64,000 nucleotides of DNA from Amycolatopsis jiangsuensis (GTDB taxonomy: Bacteria; Actinomycetota; Actinomycetes; Mycobacteriales; Pseudonocardiaceae): assembly GCF_014204865.1 (NCBI RefSeq), contig NZ_JACHMG010000001.1, positions 4,986,501-5,050,500 on the forward strand, in the 5' to 3' direction. Position 1 is the stretch's first letter. The number at the start of each line of letters is the position of its first letter. Positions 19,238-27,792 of the stretch are shown piece by piece. The notes beneath the pieces were generated by a model. That model worked only from the letters and a program-made list of their open reading frames with translations, had not been told where the DNA came from and did no database searches. Both the position numbers and the translations under genes were made by a program.

Positions 19238-19733
19238 GCTAGTAGCGTACGACTAAGGGACAAAATCGTTCGCTCTGCGGACGCCTCTGAGGGCGGTTTC
19301 CGAAGCGGCACGGATGTTTTATTACCGGCGAGTAGCAGGCTTTTCGTCACCGATGACGCCTGTCCGCCGACGAAACTGACGGGCGTCGAGGACTTCCCCG
19401 CCTTCGGCGCTGCGATGCCGCGTCGACTTGCCGACAGCGGTCGTACCCGTTCTCCGTATCAGCCCAAGGGCTTTGACGGCTGAACCGATCGCCGGGAGGG
19501 GCGCACCGTTCTCGGACCCGAACTTCGCGCGCGAACGCGGATGTCGACCAGCTGACGTACGCCGTCCATAGCAAAGGCGAGCCCCTCACTGCATCGGGGT
19601 CGGGTCGCCGTCCCTGCGTCCACCAGGCCGTGGACCTGGCCGGGGCGGGGCACAAGGGCAACCGTCCGACTTCGGTGTCCACACTGTGGATCATTGCCGT
19701 GATCGTCGTTGGGCTCTTCCCAACGAAGCACGG
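19238..19733. other. Intergenic region without a supported gene
   Basis: About 500 bp between the divergent genes at 19237 and 19767. The only recognisable element is the iron box at its right end. The short frames on either strand lack family features and ribosome-binding sites. Confidence 0.6.
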
Positions 19734-19752
19734 TCAGGTTAGGCTCACCTAA
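19734..19752 (+). promoter_or_regulatory. IdeR/DmdR-type iron box
   Basis: TCAGGTTAGGCTCACCTAA matches 17 of 19 positions of the IdeR/DtxR consensus TTAGGTTAGGCTAACCTAA. It ends 14 bp before the GTG of the DUF2470 gene, where bound repressor would block initiation. Iron-dependent repression is therefore expected. Confidence 0.88.
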
Positions 19753-19766
19753 GTAGGAGGTGACCC

Positions 19767-20567
19767 GTGACCGAGGCCCCGACATCCGTCCGCCGCCCAC
19801 CCGCGCCGAACCCCGCCGAGCGGGCCAAGACGATCGCGACGCGGAACGGTCCGGCGACGATCATGCCGACCGTCGAACGCGCCGACTGCGAAGCCGAACG
19901 CGTGGAGCCGGTGATGCACCACGTGCACCACAGCGGCAGCGTCAGCATTCTTCTGCCGGACGAGCACCCGATGGTGCGCGCTTCCCGGCAGACTCAGCGC
20001 GGCGAGCTCGCCGTCATGGTCGAGCTCGCCGACCACGCTCCCGTACCGCTGCGGGAACCCATCCGCGGCCTGCTGTGGATAACCGGGTGGCTCCGGCCGT
20101 TGACGGTCGTTTCGGCGCGCGCCCGCGCCATCGCGATCGCCGACGAACGGCCGGACCACCGCCTCCTCGACGTCGGACACGGCCTCACCCTGCTGCGGCT
20201 CACTCCGGCGTCCCTGGTGCTGGCGGATGCGGAGGGCACACACTCGCTCCGCCCGCACATGTTCAGCGCGGCCCCGCCGGACCCGTTCCACGACTACGAG
20301 GCCGAGTGGTTGCGGCATCTGGAAAGCGACCATCCGGACGTCGTGGAGCAACTCGCCCGTCACCTGCCACCGGACCTGCGCGGCGGGTGCATCCGCCCGC
20401 TCGGCCTCGACCGGTTCGGTCTCCGCCTGCGCGTCGAGTCCGACACCGGCGACCACGACGTGCGGCTGGCGTTCTCCCAGGCGGTCGACAGCCCTCCCCA
20501 GCTGGCTGCCGAGCTGCGCCGGCTGCTCGGCTGCCCGTTCCTGCGCCACCAGCACTTCGGGGTCTGA
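19767..20567 (+). CDS. DUF2470 (HugZ-like) protein, predicted iron-regulated
   Basis: 266 residues from a GTG with GGAGG 6 bases upstream. An N-terminal split-barrel-like region (VMHHVHHSGSVSILLP, GELAVMVELADHAP) is followed by a C-terminal DUF2470 domain (FHDYEAEWLRHLESDHPDV, IRPLGLDRFGLRLRVES). This pairing occurs in HugZ-type heme-iron utilisation proteins; DUF2470 is the heme-binding part there. The iron box immediately upstream fits a role in iron or heme acquisition under starvation. Enzymatic heme cleavage is inference. A palindromic array ends the transcription unit. Confidence 0.82.
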   Translation: MTEAPTSVRRPPAPNPAERAKTIATRNGPATIMPTVERADCEAERVEPVMHHVHHSGSVSILLPDEHPMVRASRQTQRGELAVMVELADHAPVPLREPIRGLLWITGWLRPLTVVSARARAIAIADERPDHRLLDVGHGLTLLRLTPASLVLADAEGTHSLRPHMFSAAPPDPFHDYEAEWLRHLESDHPDVVEQLARHLPPDLRGGCIRPLGLDRFGLRLRVESDTGDHDVRLAFSQAVDSPPQLAAELRRLLGCPFLRHQHFGV

Positions 20568-20587
20568 ACGCCCGGCCGCCGGCTGAT

Positions 20588-20703
20588 TGTCCCCATGGGG
20601 ACAACCTGTCCCGATTCTGTCCCCATGGGGACAGGTCGACCCGGCTTTGTCCCCATGGGGACAACTCGACCCAGTTCTGTCCCCATGGGGACAGAACTGG
20701 GTC
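20588..20703. repeat. Four TGTCCCCATGGGGACA palindromes on an exact 30-bp period
   Basis: The 16-bp palindrome occurs at 20588-20603, 20618-20633, 20648-20663 and 20678-20693, perfectly conserved, with 14-bp spacers that are themselves related. The array lies between two convergent genes. The spacers are far too short for CRISPR. Confidence 0.95.
20668..20703. terminator. 36-bp perfect palindrome, probable bidirectional terminator
   Basis: The last copy of the array extends to a perfect 36-bp palindrome (arms beginning GACCCAGTTCTGTCCCC). It lies between the stop of the DUF2470 gene and the stop of the oxidoreductase at 20715, where a two-way terminator is expected. Confidence 0.7.
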
Positions 20704-20714
20704 CGGCGCCGGTG

Positions 20715-21182
20715 TCAGTCGTCGGCCAGCTCGGGCGGGAAGCCACCGGTGGCGATCGGGCCCCACCGTTCGATGGTGATGCGGATCAGGCTCTTGCCCT
20801 GCTCGCGCATGGCGTGCCGGTACTCGTCCCAGTTCGGGTGCTCGCCCGAGATCGCGCGGAAGTAGTCCACCAGCGGCTCGACCGAGTCCGGGAGGTCGAT
20901 CACCTCGGCGGTGCCGTCGACCTGCACCCACGGCCCGTTCCACTCGTCGGACAGCACGCACACCGACGCCTTCGTTTCGCGACGGAGGTTGGTGACCTTC
21001 GCTCGCTGTGGATAAGTCGCGATGACGATGCGACCTTCCTCGTCGACCCCGCAGGTGTTCGGCGACAGCTGCGGGCGCCCGTCGGAACGGGTGGTGACCA
21101 GGATCGCGCGGTGGCGAGACTTCAGGAACTCGACCAGCTCGGCCCGCTCGACCTTCGTGTTGGTGGCGATAGTTCTCGGCAT
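20715..21182 (-). CDS. PPOX-class split-barrel oxidoreductase, F420/FMN type
   Basis: 155 residues from the ATG at 21182. It has the Rv1155-like layout: FLKSRHRAILVTTRSDGRPQ, SPNTCGVDEEGRIVIATYP, KVTNLRRETKASVCVLSDE and a C-terminal REQGKSLIRITIERWG. Such flavin/deazaflavin split-barrel proteins bind F420 or FMN and reduce small molecules such as biliverdin. The actinomycete context favours F420. It is divergent from the CPBP gene at 21205, with only 22 bp between starts. Confidence 0.88.
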   Translation of the reverse strand: MPRTIATNTKVERAELVEFLKSRHRAILVTTRSDGRPQLSPNTCGVDEEGRIVIATYPQRAKVTNLRRETKASVCVLSDEWNGPWVQVDGTAEVIDLPDSVEPLVDYFRAISGEHPNWDEYRHAMREQGKSLIRITIERWGPIATGGFPPELADD

Positions 21183-21204
21183 ACCCCGACGGTAGCGTGC
21201 GTTC

Positions 21205-22029
21205 ATGAGCACCACAGAGCGATCGGGCCTGCGCGGCTGGTTCCGGCCCGGTCTGCCGGATTTCCCGCGGCAGATCACCGACCCCGACGAGCGGCGCGCG
21301 GTCAAGTTCGAGCTGGTGCTCGTCTTCGGCATCACCCTCGGCCTTTCCGGCGCCCACAGTCTGCTGTCCCTTGTGGACTCGCTGCTGCGCCCGGCACCGC
21401 TGGCGCAGCAGCAGGCGCAGCTGAACGTCCCGCAGGCCGCGGCGAGCCTGCTGGACCTGCTCCAGCAGCTGGTGAACGCGGCGCAGCTCATCGGCTGGGG
21501 CGGGCTCGGTCTGTACCTGCTCTGGCGCGCCGGTGTAAAGCTGCGGGACCTCGGCCTGGACCGGCGGAAACCGCGCTTCGACATCCTGGTGACCCTCGGG
21601 CTCGCCGCGCTGATCGGCATTCCCGGCCTCGGCCTGTACTTCCTCTCCTACCACCTCGGTTTCAGCCTCGCGGTCCAACCGTCCACTTTGGGCGATACCT
21701 GGTGGCGGCCGATCGCGTTGACGGCTTCCGCCTTCGGCAACGCTTTCGCCGAGGAAGTCCTCGTCATCGGATACCTGCTGACCAGGCTCCGTCAGCTCGG
21801 CGTCCGGGAAAACGCCTCGCTCTTCGGCGCGGCCGTGCTGCGCGGCTCGTACCACCTGTACCAGGGCTTCGGCGGCTTCGTCGGAAATCTGGTCATGGGC
21901 CTGGTGTTCGGACGGGTATGGCAACGCACGAACCGGCTGTGGCCGCTGATCGCCGCGCACACGCTGTTCGACGTGGTTTCCTTCGTCGGGTATTCGCTGC
22001 TGAAGGGGCACATTTCCTGGCTCCCGTGA
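21205..22029 (+). CDS. CPBP (CAAX-like) intramembrane metalloprotease
   Basis: 274 residues with six to eight membrane helices. The three family motifs are present in order: AFAEEVLVIGYLLTRL (Glu-Glu), RGSYHLYQGFGG (His), and WPLIAAHTLFDVVSF (His/Asp). Members are Rce1-like membrane proteases; in bacteria they are involved in bacteriocin immunity or protein processing. The substrate is unknown. Its stop is 23 bp before the arginine deiminase start. Confidence 0.9.
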   Translation: MSTTERSGLRGWFRPGLPDFPRQITDPDERRAVKFELVLVFGITLGLSGAHSLLSLVDSLLRPAPLAQQQAQLNVPQAAASLLDLLQQLVNAAQLIGWGGLGLYLLWRAGVKLRDLGLDRRKPRFDILVTLGLAALIGIPGLGLYFLSYHLGFSLAVQPSTLGDTWWRPIALTASAFGNAFAEEVLVIGYLLTRLRQLGVRENASLFGAAVLRGSYHLYQGFGGFVGNLVMGLVFGRVWQRTNRLWPLIAAHTLFDVVSFVGYSLLKGHISWLP

Positions 22030-22052
22030 CCGGTGCTCATTAGGCTCGCCTG

Positions 22053-23273
22053 GTGAGCGACATGACGGCACCACCCAGGGTGGACAGCGAAGTCGGGCCT
22101 CTCCGTGCGGTTCTGCTGCACCGACCGGGTAATGAGCTCAAAAGGCTCACTCCTCGCAACAACGACCAGCTCCTGTTCGACTCGATCCCGTGGGTGGACC
22201 GAGCCCAGCAGGAACACGACGCGTTCGCGGACGTGCTGCGCGGCCGCGGCGTCGAAGTACTGTTGCTCTCCGACACGCTGCGTACCGCGCTCGAAGACCC
22301 GCGAGCACACGCCGCGGGCGTGCACGCGGCTGTGGATGACCGGAGGCTGGGGACAGATCTCGCGGATTCGCTTAGGTCGCACCTAACGAGCGTCGACGCG
22401 CACACCCTCGCCGAGGTGTTGATGGCGGGCATGACGTTCGAAGAACTGCCGTCGGCCGAGGGCGCGTCGCTGGTGCGCATGATGCACGGTCCACGCGACT
22501 TCGCCGTCGACCCGTTGCCGAACCTGTTGTTCACCCGGGATTCGTCGGCGTGGATCGGTGACCGGGTGGCGATCTCCTCGCTGACGATGCCTGCCCGGAG
22601 GCGGGAAACGGCTGTGCTCGACCTCGTGTACGCATACCACCCGCGGTTCAGGCACGCGGCGCGTGCCTACGGTGCGCATTCGGCGCCGATCGAGGGTGGC
22701 GACGTGATGTTGCTGGCGCCGGGCGTGCTGGCCATCGGGGTGGGCGAACGCACGACCCCCGCCGGAGCGGAGTCGCTGGCCCGTTCCGTTTTCGCCGACG
22801 ACCTCGCACACACTGTCGTCGCGGTGCCGATCGAACAATCGCGCGCGACAATGCATCTCGACACCGTGTGCACCATGGTCGATGTCGACGCCGTGGTGAT
22901 GTATCCACTCGCTCGCGATTCTCTTACCGCGTTCACACTCCAGCCGACCGGCGATGGCGGCGTGAAAGTGGCCGGCCCGGCCCCGTTCCTCGACGCGGCG
23001 GCCGAAGCAATGGGTATCGAACGGCTGCGCGTGATCGACACCGGCCTCGACCCGGTCACCGCGGAACGCGAACAGTGGGACGACGGGAACAACACGCTCG
23101 CACTCGCGCCCGGCGTGGTCGTGGGATACGAACGGAACGTGGAGACGAACGAGCGGTTGACCGCGGCGGGTATCGAGGTACTCCCGATCACCGGCTCCGA
23201 ACTCGGCTCCGGCCGCGGCGGGCCGCGGTGCATGTCGTGCCCGGTCCTGCGCGGGGCCACGCGCTCAAGTTAG
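22053..23273 (+). CDS. arcA: Arginine deiminase
   Basis: 406 residues, from the GTG at 22053 (ATG 22062 is an alternative). It hydrolyses arginine to citrulline and ammonia. Visible motifs include [20 protein letters not shown] near the N-terminus, [31 protein letters not shown], the [11 protein letters not shown]is motif and the C-terminal catalytic Cys in RCMSCPV (Cys396). Length and motifs are normal. No carbamate kinase or ornithine transcarbamylase lies nearby, so a full ADI pathway is not shown here. The first iron box of the ferritin promoter overlaps its stop codon. Confidence 0.95.
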   Translation: MSDMTAPPRVDSEVGPLRAVLLHRPGNELKRLTPRNNDQLLFDSIPWVDRAQQEHDAFADVLRGRGVEVLLLSDTLRTALEDPRAHAAGVHAAVDDRRLGTDLADSLRSHLTSVDAHTLAEVLMAGMTFEELPSAEGASLVRMMHGPRDFAVDPLPNLLFTRDSSAWIGDRVAISSLTMPARRRETAVLDLVYAYHPRFRHAARAYGAHSAPIEGGDVMLLAPGVLAIGVGERTTPAGAESLARSVFADDLAHTVVAVPIEQSRATMHLDTVCTMVDVDAVVMYPLARDSLTAFTLQPTGDGGVKVAGPAPFLDAAAEAMGIERLRVIDTGLDPVTAEREQWDDGNNTLALAPGVVVGYERNVETNERLTAAGIEVLPITGSELGSGRGGPRCMSCPVLRGATRSS

Positions 23274-23283
23274 CCTTTCCTAA
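23265..23283 (+). promoter_or_regulatory. Iron box 1 upstream of ferritin
   Basis: TCAAGTTAGCCTTTCCTAA matches the IdeR consensus at 15 of 19 positions. It overlaps the arcA stop codon and lies farthest from the ferritin start, a position where IdeR acts as activator in mycobacterial bfrB. Confidence 0.7.
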
Positions 23284-23298
23284 TTAAACGTCCGCAAT

Positions 23299-23317
23299 TA
23301 AGGCGAGGCTAACCGAA
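23299..23317 (+). promoter_or_regulatory. Iron box 2 upstream of ferritin
   Basis: TAAGGCGAGGCTAACCGAA matches the IdeR consensus at 15 of 19 positions and starts 34 bp after box 1, roughly three helical turns. Confidence 0.7.
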
Positions 23318-23333
23318 ATGAGCGTGGGATTCG

Positions 23334-23352
23334 TTAGGAATGGTAACCCTAA
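23334..23352 (+). promoter_or_regulatory. Iron box 3 upstream of ferritin (weak)
   Basis: TTAGGAATGGTAACCCTAA keeps the outer TTAGG and CCTAA arms and matches 13 of 19 positions. It starts 35 bp after box 2, continuing the regular spacing. Confidence 0.55.
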
Positions 23353-23407
23353 TGGGGTGGAGATCACCAGTTTAAAGTGGAAAACAATGACTTGATGTCG
23401 TACCGTG

Positions 23408-23965
23408 ATGGACATGGCCCTCACGAAGAAGGAACCGCGCTCGAAGTTTTACGAGCTGCTGCAGGCGCAGATCCAGAATGAGTTCAACGCGTCCCAGCAG
23501 TACATCGCGCTGGCGGTCTGGTTCGACAACGAGGACCTGCCCCAGCTCGCGAAGCACTTCTACAAGCAGTCGGTCGAAGAGCGCAACCACGGGATGGCCC
23601 TCGTCCAGTACATGCTCGATCGCGACCACCACATCGAGATCCCGAGCACGGGCGAGGTCCGCAACGACTTCTCCACCCCGGTCGATCTGATCGAACTCGC
23701 ACTGGCGCAGGAGAAGGAGGTGGCCGCGGACATCTCCACGATGGCGAAGGCCGCTCGGGCCGAGGAAGACTACATCAGCGAACAGTTCACGCAGTGGTTC
23801 CTCAAGGAGCAGGTTGAGGAGATCTCCCAGATGTCCACGCTGCTCACCGTCGCGCGCCGCGCGGGTGACAACGTGTACGAGATCGAGAAGTTCCTGCACC
23901 GCGAGTCCGTCGGCGACAGCGGCGCCGACTCCGGCATGCCACCGGTCGCCGGTGGCGCGCTGTAA
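23408..23965 (+). CDS. bfrB: Ferritin, BfrB type
   Basis: 185 residues. The start is one of GTG 23405, ATG 23408 or ATG 23414; no strong ribosome-binding site separates them. The four-helix-bundle sequence closely follows mycobacterial BfrB (QIQNEFNASQQYIALAVWFD, LPQLAKHFYKQSVEERNHGM, EQFTQWFLKEQVEEISQMST), with the ferroxidase Glu and His ligands in NEF, EERNH and the later E residues. It oxidises and stores iron as a 24-mer. Regularly spaced iron boxes upstream suggest activation by iron-loaded IdeR. A strong terminator follows. Confidence 0.95.
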   Translation: MDMALTKKEPRSKFYELLQAQIQNEFNASQQYIALAVWFDNEDLPQLAKHFYKQSVEERNHGMALVQYMLDRDHHIEIPSTGEVRNDFSTPVDLIELALAQEKEVAADISTMAKAARAEEDYISEQFTQWFLKEQVEEISQMSTLLTVARRAGDNVYEIEKFLHRESVGDSGADSGMPPVAGGAL

Positions 23966-23984
23966 ACGCTGCCAGCAGACCTCG

Positions 23985-24019
23985 GAGCCCGGGCCGTCCC
24001 CAGCGGACGGCCCGGGCTC
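23985..24019 (+). terminator. Rho-independent-like terminator of the ferritin gene
   Basis: A perfect 15-bp stem (left arm GAGCCCGGGCCGTCC) with a 5-base loop starts 20 bp after the bfrB stop and is followed by TTCTCG. The U-tract is poor, as usual in actinomycetes. Confidence 0.88.
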
Positions 24020-24160
24020 TTCTCGTACCGAAACCAGTTACCTGCATCGGCAACGGGTTTGCTCGCTGTTCGGACGGCATCCTCATCGCGGACGGGGTTG
24101 CTCGCGCGCTGGCAGGCAAAGGTTTCCACCGACAGGGTCGGGGTCATGGGTTCCAGAGCG

Positions 24161-24690
24161 CGCGGTGTTGGGCGCGCGCCCCCACCGGCGAGCAGAGCCA
24201 CTCAGGCCACCGGCGGGCAGAGCGGCCGTCCACCGACCTAGGAATCCACAGGATCACAGGCAGAAAGAGCACGCCATCAGCGGGGCGATGTGGGACGGGC
24301 AGTGCACGAGCCACCGGCAAGCTGAGCCGCACCATTCACCGACAGGCGGTCCACGTCCTCACCGGCTGAGCAGAGCAACGCACACGCTCACGGGCAGAAC
24401 CACGGACCGTTACCAGCGAACGCAGCACACCCGCGCTGACAGGCAGAGCCAACCACACCATCGGCAAGCAGCGCCACGTCCTCACCGAAAGGCAGAGCCG
24501 CCCACACCACCGGCAAGCAGGGCCACGCACCCACCAGCGGGCAAAGCCACCTCCCCACCGGCCGAGCAAGGCCGTGCGCCCACCGACATGCAGAGCCGCC
24601 CGCACCGTCTGCAATCAGCGCCACGTCCTCACCGGCAGGACAGCCCGGAAGCGTCCATCGCCTGCGTCACCACCGTCAGGCCCGGCACAA
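24161..24690. repeat. Degenerate 24-bp tandem array in a 900-bp gene-free stretch
   Basis: Units of the type CACCGGCAAGCAGAGCCAC plus about five variable bases recur roughly every 24 bp, with many indels. The whole interval 24020-24914 has no supported gene. A long plus-strand frame across it merely reads the repeat (His/Arg/Pro-rich). Confidence 0.75.
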
Positions 24691-24914
24691 CCCATCCGAG
24701 CCGAACGGCTGGATCCACCTGTGCACGGGCCGATGACCAGCACGCTCCGCGTGCAAGAGGCGGCCAAATCGGCCCGGCGTGGTCTCGGACCTCCTGAGCC
24801 ATGCACGGAGGTTGTCCACAGGCTGACGACTCTGTATGGGCTCGGCCTAATCAGTCCGACTGGCCATGTCGACGCGGCCGTCGCCTCGCTTCCGGGACAG
24901 GCAATTCCGGCGAA

Positions 24915-25739
24915 TCAGGTCAGACAGTCCTGGGTCGCGGTGCGGACCTCGATACTGGCCACCGCGCCGTCCGGGCTGAGGCTGAAGCGGTAGGTGCCCT
25001 GGTCACCGGTCGGCGAGACCAGGGCGCCGGCCGTTTCCGACGTTCCCGGATAGGTGGCCGCGACCTCGTCCTTGGTCGAGCCGTCCCCCACACCTTCCGG
25101 GGTGTGCGCGGCTCCGACCGGTTTCACCGCGACCACACCGTTGTCGGGCGACACCACCGCAGTGGAGCGTGGAATTCCCGGCCCGGCAAGGGCGAAGTAC
25201 CGGCAGCCGGGCGACTCCTTCACCGGCAGGAGAGTGACGCCGTTGTCGGTCAGCTGCTGCTCGCTCATCCCCAATTTCACGCCGGCCAGCCCATCCGCTG
25301 TCACCAAGGCGCCGGACGTCGCCTGCGCAGTGGCGCGGCCGGACGGGGATTTCGACTTCCGCGTTCCCGACGGCTGGCGAGAAGAGTGCGTTTCTTCCGA
25401 CGGCGGCGTCACGGCCGGTGGCGGCTCTGGCACGTCCGATGTGCTCGAGGGGGACTCTGCCGACGGCGGGACAGCCGGAACGCGACTGTCCGTGATCGGC
25501 TGGGCGGACACTGCCACGCCGTTGTCCGGCGCGCGTAGCTGGAAGGCCACGACGCCCGCTCCGATCGTGAGCACGCACACCACCCCGGCGGCCGTGGTCA
25601 GCGTCCGCCGCCGGCGTCGGCGCTTGCGTGCGCCGGCCGCGATCGCGGAAGCGGCATCGTCGGCTGGTTCGACAGCGAGGCGGTCGTCGGCGAAGAGAGC
25701 ACGCAACCGCTGCTCCAGCTCGTCCTCGGACCCGGTCAC
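24915..25739 (-). CDS. Single-pass membrane partner of the SigE-family sigma (anti-sigma-like)
   Basis: 274 residues. The cytoplasmic N-terminus (about 1-45) is acidic then strongly basic (RKRRRRRRT). One membrane helix follows at about 46-65, then a Pro/Ser/Thr-rich linker with RKSKS-type charges and an extracytoplasmic domain (LVTADGLAGVKLGMSEQQL to the end) with two cysteines. The GTG start overlaps the sigma stop as GTGA. This gene order and topology are standard for SigE-group sigma factors, where the partner is presumed to hold the sigma inactive. Direct anti-sigma activity is inference, as no zinc-finger motif is present. Confidence 0.75.
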   Translation of the reverse strand: MTGSEDELEQRLRALFADDRLAVEPADDAASAIAAGARKRRRRRRTLTTAAGVVCVLTIGAGVVAFQLRAPDNGVAVSAQPITDSRVPAVPPSAESPSSTSDVPEPPPAVTPPSEETHSSRQPSGTRKSKSPSGRATAQATSGALVTADGLAGVKLGMSEQQLTDNGVTLLPVKESPGCRYFALAGPGIPRSTAVVSPDNGVVAVKPVGAAHTPEGVGDGSTKDEVAATYPGTSETAGALVSPTGDQGTYRFSLSPDGAVASIEVRTATQDCLT

Positions 25740-26296
25740 TCCTCCTCACTCCCTTCCCGCTGCCCGAGTTTCCTCCGCAAGGACGCGATTGCCTTGCTCG
25801 CTTGGCTTTTCACCGTCCCCTGACTGATGCCCAGCGTCTCGGCAATCTCCACTTCGGACAGACCCTCGTAGTAGCGCAGCACCATCACCGCGCGCTGCCG
25901 CGGCGGCAGGTCCCGCAAGGCCTGCCACAACGGTTCGTGTTCGAACGGGTCCTTCGGCGCGCGTGAGCCGGTGTCCGGCAGATCCGCGACGAGGTGCTCA
26001 CGACGCGTTCGCCGCCACCGGCTGACATGCGCGTTCGCCATCGATCGGCGCACGTAGGCGACCGGATCGCCGGTCTTCTGGTAAACGGCGGGCCACCGTG
26101 TGCCGATCTTCTCGAGCACCGTCTGGACCAGGTCGGCCGCGTCGTGCGGGTTGCCGGTGAGCGCATGCCCGTACCGGAGGAGCCCGGGCAGCGCGGTGCG
26201 CACGAAATCGGCGAAATCCGCGTGCCGGACCGCGCCGACCCGCCGATCCATCCACATCCGCCCATCGTCCGCGACAAGCGGTGCCGCTGCCGTCAC
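25736..26296 (-). CDS. SigE-family ECF sigma factor
   Basis: 186 residues from the GTG at 26296, which has GGGAGGGGG 7 bases upstream; ATGs at 26257 and 26251 are alternatives. Region 2 is visible as FVRTALPGLLRYGHALTGNP, DAADLVQTVLEKI and YVRRSMANAHVSRWRR; region 4 as LRDLPPRQRAVMVLRYYEGL and IAETLGISQGTVKSQASKAI. These match the SigE70 group of actinomycetes. It forms an operon with its membrane partner downstream. The inducing signal is not evident. Confidence 0.9.
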   Translation of the reverse strand: MTAAAPLVADDGRMWMDRRVGAVRHADFADFVRTALPGLLRYGHALTGNPHDAADLVQTVLEKIGTRWPAVYQKTGDPVAYVRRSMANAHVSRWRRTRREHLVADLPDTGSRAPKDPFEHEPLWQALRDLPPRQRAVMVLRYYEGLSEVEIAETLGISQGTVKSQASKAIASLRRKLGQREGSEEE

Positions 26297-26418
26297 CGTA
26301 TCGCCCCCTCCCGGGATGACCTCTCCGGACCGCGGTTCCCCATCCTTTCCAGCACGCATCAGCGCCCCCGCAGGTTGTCCACAGCCACCCACTACTTTCC
26401 GTGCCCTGTGGAGAACTC

Positions 26419-26772
26419 TCAGCGCACCGAAAGCGACGCGGGCAGCTTCCGAGAGCCGTCCGGCTCGACTGGAAAATCGTGAACCGCGACCACGGCGTTT
26501 CGCGGAATGGGTCCGTAGACGTGGGGGAACCAGATCCCGTCGCGACGCGGCGGCACTCCGTCCTCCCAGCGGACCGGCGAATCGACCTCGGCCGGGTCGA
26601 TCTCGAGCAGCACCAGGTCGGTGTGGTCGCGGTAGACGTCGTTGGCCGGGAGGACGACGGTGCCCGGATCCGAGCAGTGGATGAACCCGGCGTCGTCGAG
26701 GGAAGGGGCACGGTAGGCACCGTCGGCGGGCACCGCGGCCCATTCGCCCCTGCTGCAGATGTGGAGGATCAC
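26419..26772 (-). CDS. DUF952 domain protein
   Basis: 117 residues from the GTG at 26772. The sequence follows the DUF952 pattern: ILHICSRGEW, FIHCSDPGTVVLPAND, LVLLEIDPAEVDSPVRWED and FPHVYGPIPRNAVVAV. Members have an ADP-ribosyltransferase-like fold, but their role is unknown. Alternative upstream starts would add residues overlapping the terminator hairpin and are less likely. Confidence 0.88.
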   Translation of the reverse strand: MILHICSRGEWAAVPADGAYRAPSLDDAGFIHCSDPGTVVLPANDVYRDHTDLVLLEIDPAEVDSPVRWEDGVPPRRDGIWFPHVYGPIPRNAVVAVHDFPVEPDGSRKLPASLSVR

Positions 26773-26789
26773 GCTGTGATCGTCCCATC

Positions 26790-26838
26790 GAGTTGTCCAC
26801 TTGTGGGTGGCTGCGCGCCATCCACAAGTGGACAACTC
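26790..26838. terminator. Terminator-like 17-bp hairpin after the DUF5926 gene
   Basis: GAGTTGTCCACTTGTGG (26790-26806) pairs perfectly with its complement at 26822-26838 over a 15-base loop, 4 bp beyond the stop of the minus-strand gene at 26842. Confidence 0.75.
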
Positions 26839-26841
26839 GGG

Positions 26842-27717
26842 TCAGCGAATGGTGAGCTGCCGCCCGACCAACCCGTCACGGGCGCGGCGCTCGACGGCGT
26901 CGAGTGGTTCGGTGTCGAGCGACTTGAGTGCTTCCTCCAGGCGGGCGCCGAGTTGCTCCTTGGGCTCGGCCCATTCTCGCGCGTGCGCCTCCGGGTCGAG
27001 GTCCCAGACCGGGACCAGCAGGCCGTGCGCCCGGAACGAACCGGCGTACCGGGTGCCATCACCCAGGCCGAGTGTGCCGGCCGCGGACAGTCGCGCAAGC
27101 GCTTGCAACAGGAGATTCTCTGGTTCCGACCGGACCCAGCGCAGGTGCGCCTTCTCGCCGGCGAGTACCCAGTAGGCGCCGGCGCCCAGCCGATCGGTCG
27201 GCATGATCGCCGCGTTCGCGCGCTCGAGCGATACCGCGACGTCACCGGTCGCGTCGGCATCCTCGGGCAGCCACCACCCGAAGTCGTTGTGCAGCGCGAT
27301 TTCCAGTTCCGCACTCGGCACGAGCAGGTCCTGCAGCCGGCTGTGCTCGTCCGGATCGGCGGGCGTCGTGGTGTCGGGCACGGACAGGACGTCCCCCGGC
27401 TTGGCCTCCAGCAGCCAACGCAGTGAACGGCCGAGGTCGCGGCTGATATCCGAAGAACGGGTCTGCACCTGGAGCCCGAGGTACCGATGGCCGTCCGACC
27501 GGACGAACGCGGCCGCGGCCATGGGCAGCACGGTGCCGAGCGTGATGTCGCCGCCGTCGGCCAGGGTCAGCTTCGCCGTGGCGGACGGGACGAACTCCCG
27601 CAGCGCGATCAGCTCCGGTTCGGCCGCCAAGCCCTCGAAGGGCTGGCCGACGAAGACGTCGCGCACCTTCGGTTTGCGGTCCTGCTTGGGACCCTTCTTC
27701 CGCGCGCCCTTACCCAC
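26842..27717 (-). CDS. DUF5926 family protein
   Basis: 291 residues with a very basic N-terminus (MGKGARKKGPKQDRKPKVRD) followed by VFVGQPFEGLAAEPELIALR, matching the actinobacterial DUF5926 family. Members are soluble and widely conserved in Actinomycetota but uncharacterised. The rest is acidic/hydrophobic with WLLEAKPGD and HNDFGWWLPED segments. No operon partner is apparent; the adjoining P450 is divergent. Confidence 0.82.
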   Translation of the reverse strand: MGKGARKKGPKQDRKPKVRDVFVGQPFEGLAAEPELIALREFVPSATAKLTLADGGDITLGTVLPMAAAAFVRSDGHRYLGLQVQTRSSDISRDLGRSLRWLLEAKPGDVLSVPDTTTPADPDEHSRLQDLLVPSAELEIALHNDFGWWLPEDADATGDVAVSLERANAAIMPTDRLGAGAYWVLAGEKAHLRWVRSEPENLLLQALARLSAAGTLGLGDGTRYAGSFRAHGLLVPVWDLDPEAHAREWAEPKEQLGARLEEALKSLDTEPLDAVERRARDGLVGRQLTIR

Positions 27718-27792
27718 TTAGCCTCCTCCAAGCTCGACGCACGACGCTATCGAAGCGGCCGGGTGCCGAGCCGCCCGGGTTAGAGTCGGCCG

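Noticed and set aside
20588..20703. Possible CRISPR array
   Set aside because: Repeats are 16-bp palindromes with 14-bp similar spacers and there are no cas genes.
22371..22387. TTAGGT CGC ACCTAA inside arcA as an iron box
   Set aside because: The half sites are 3 bp apart instead of 7 and the motif lies within coding sequence.
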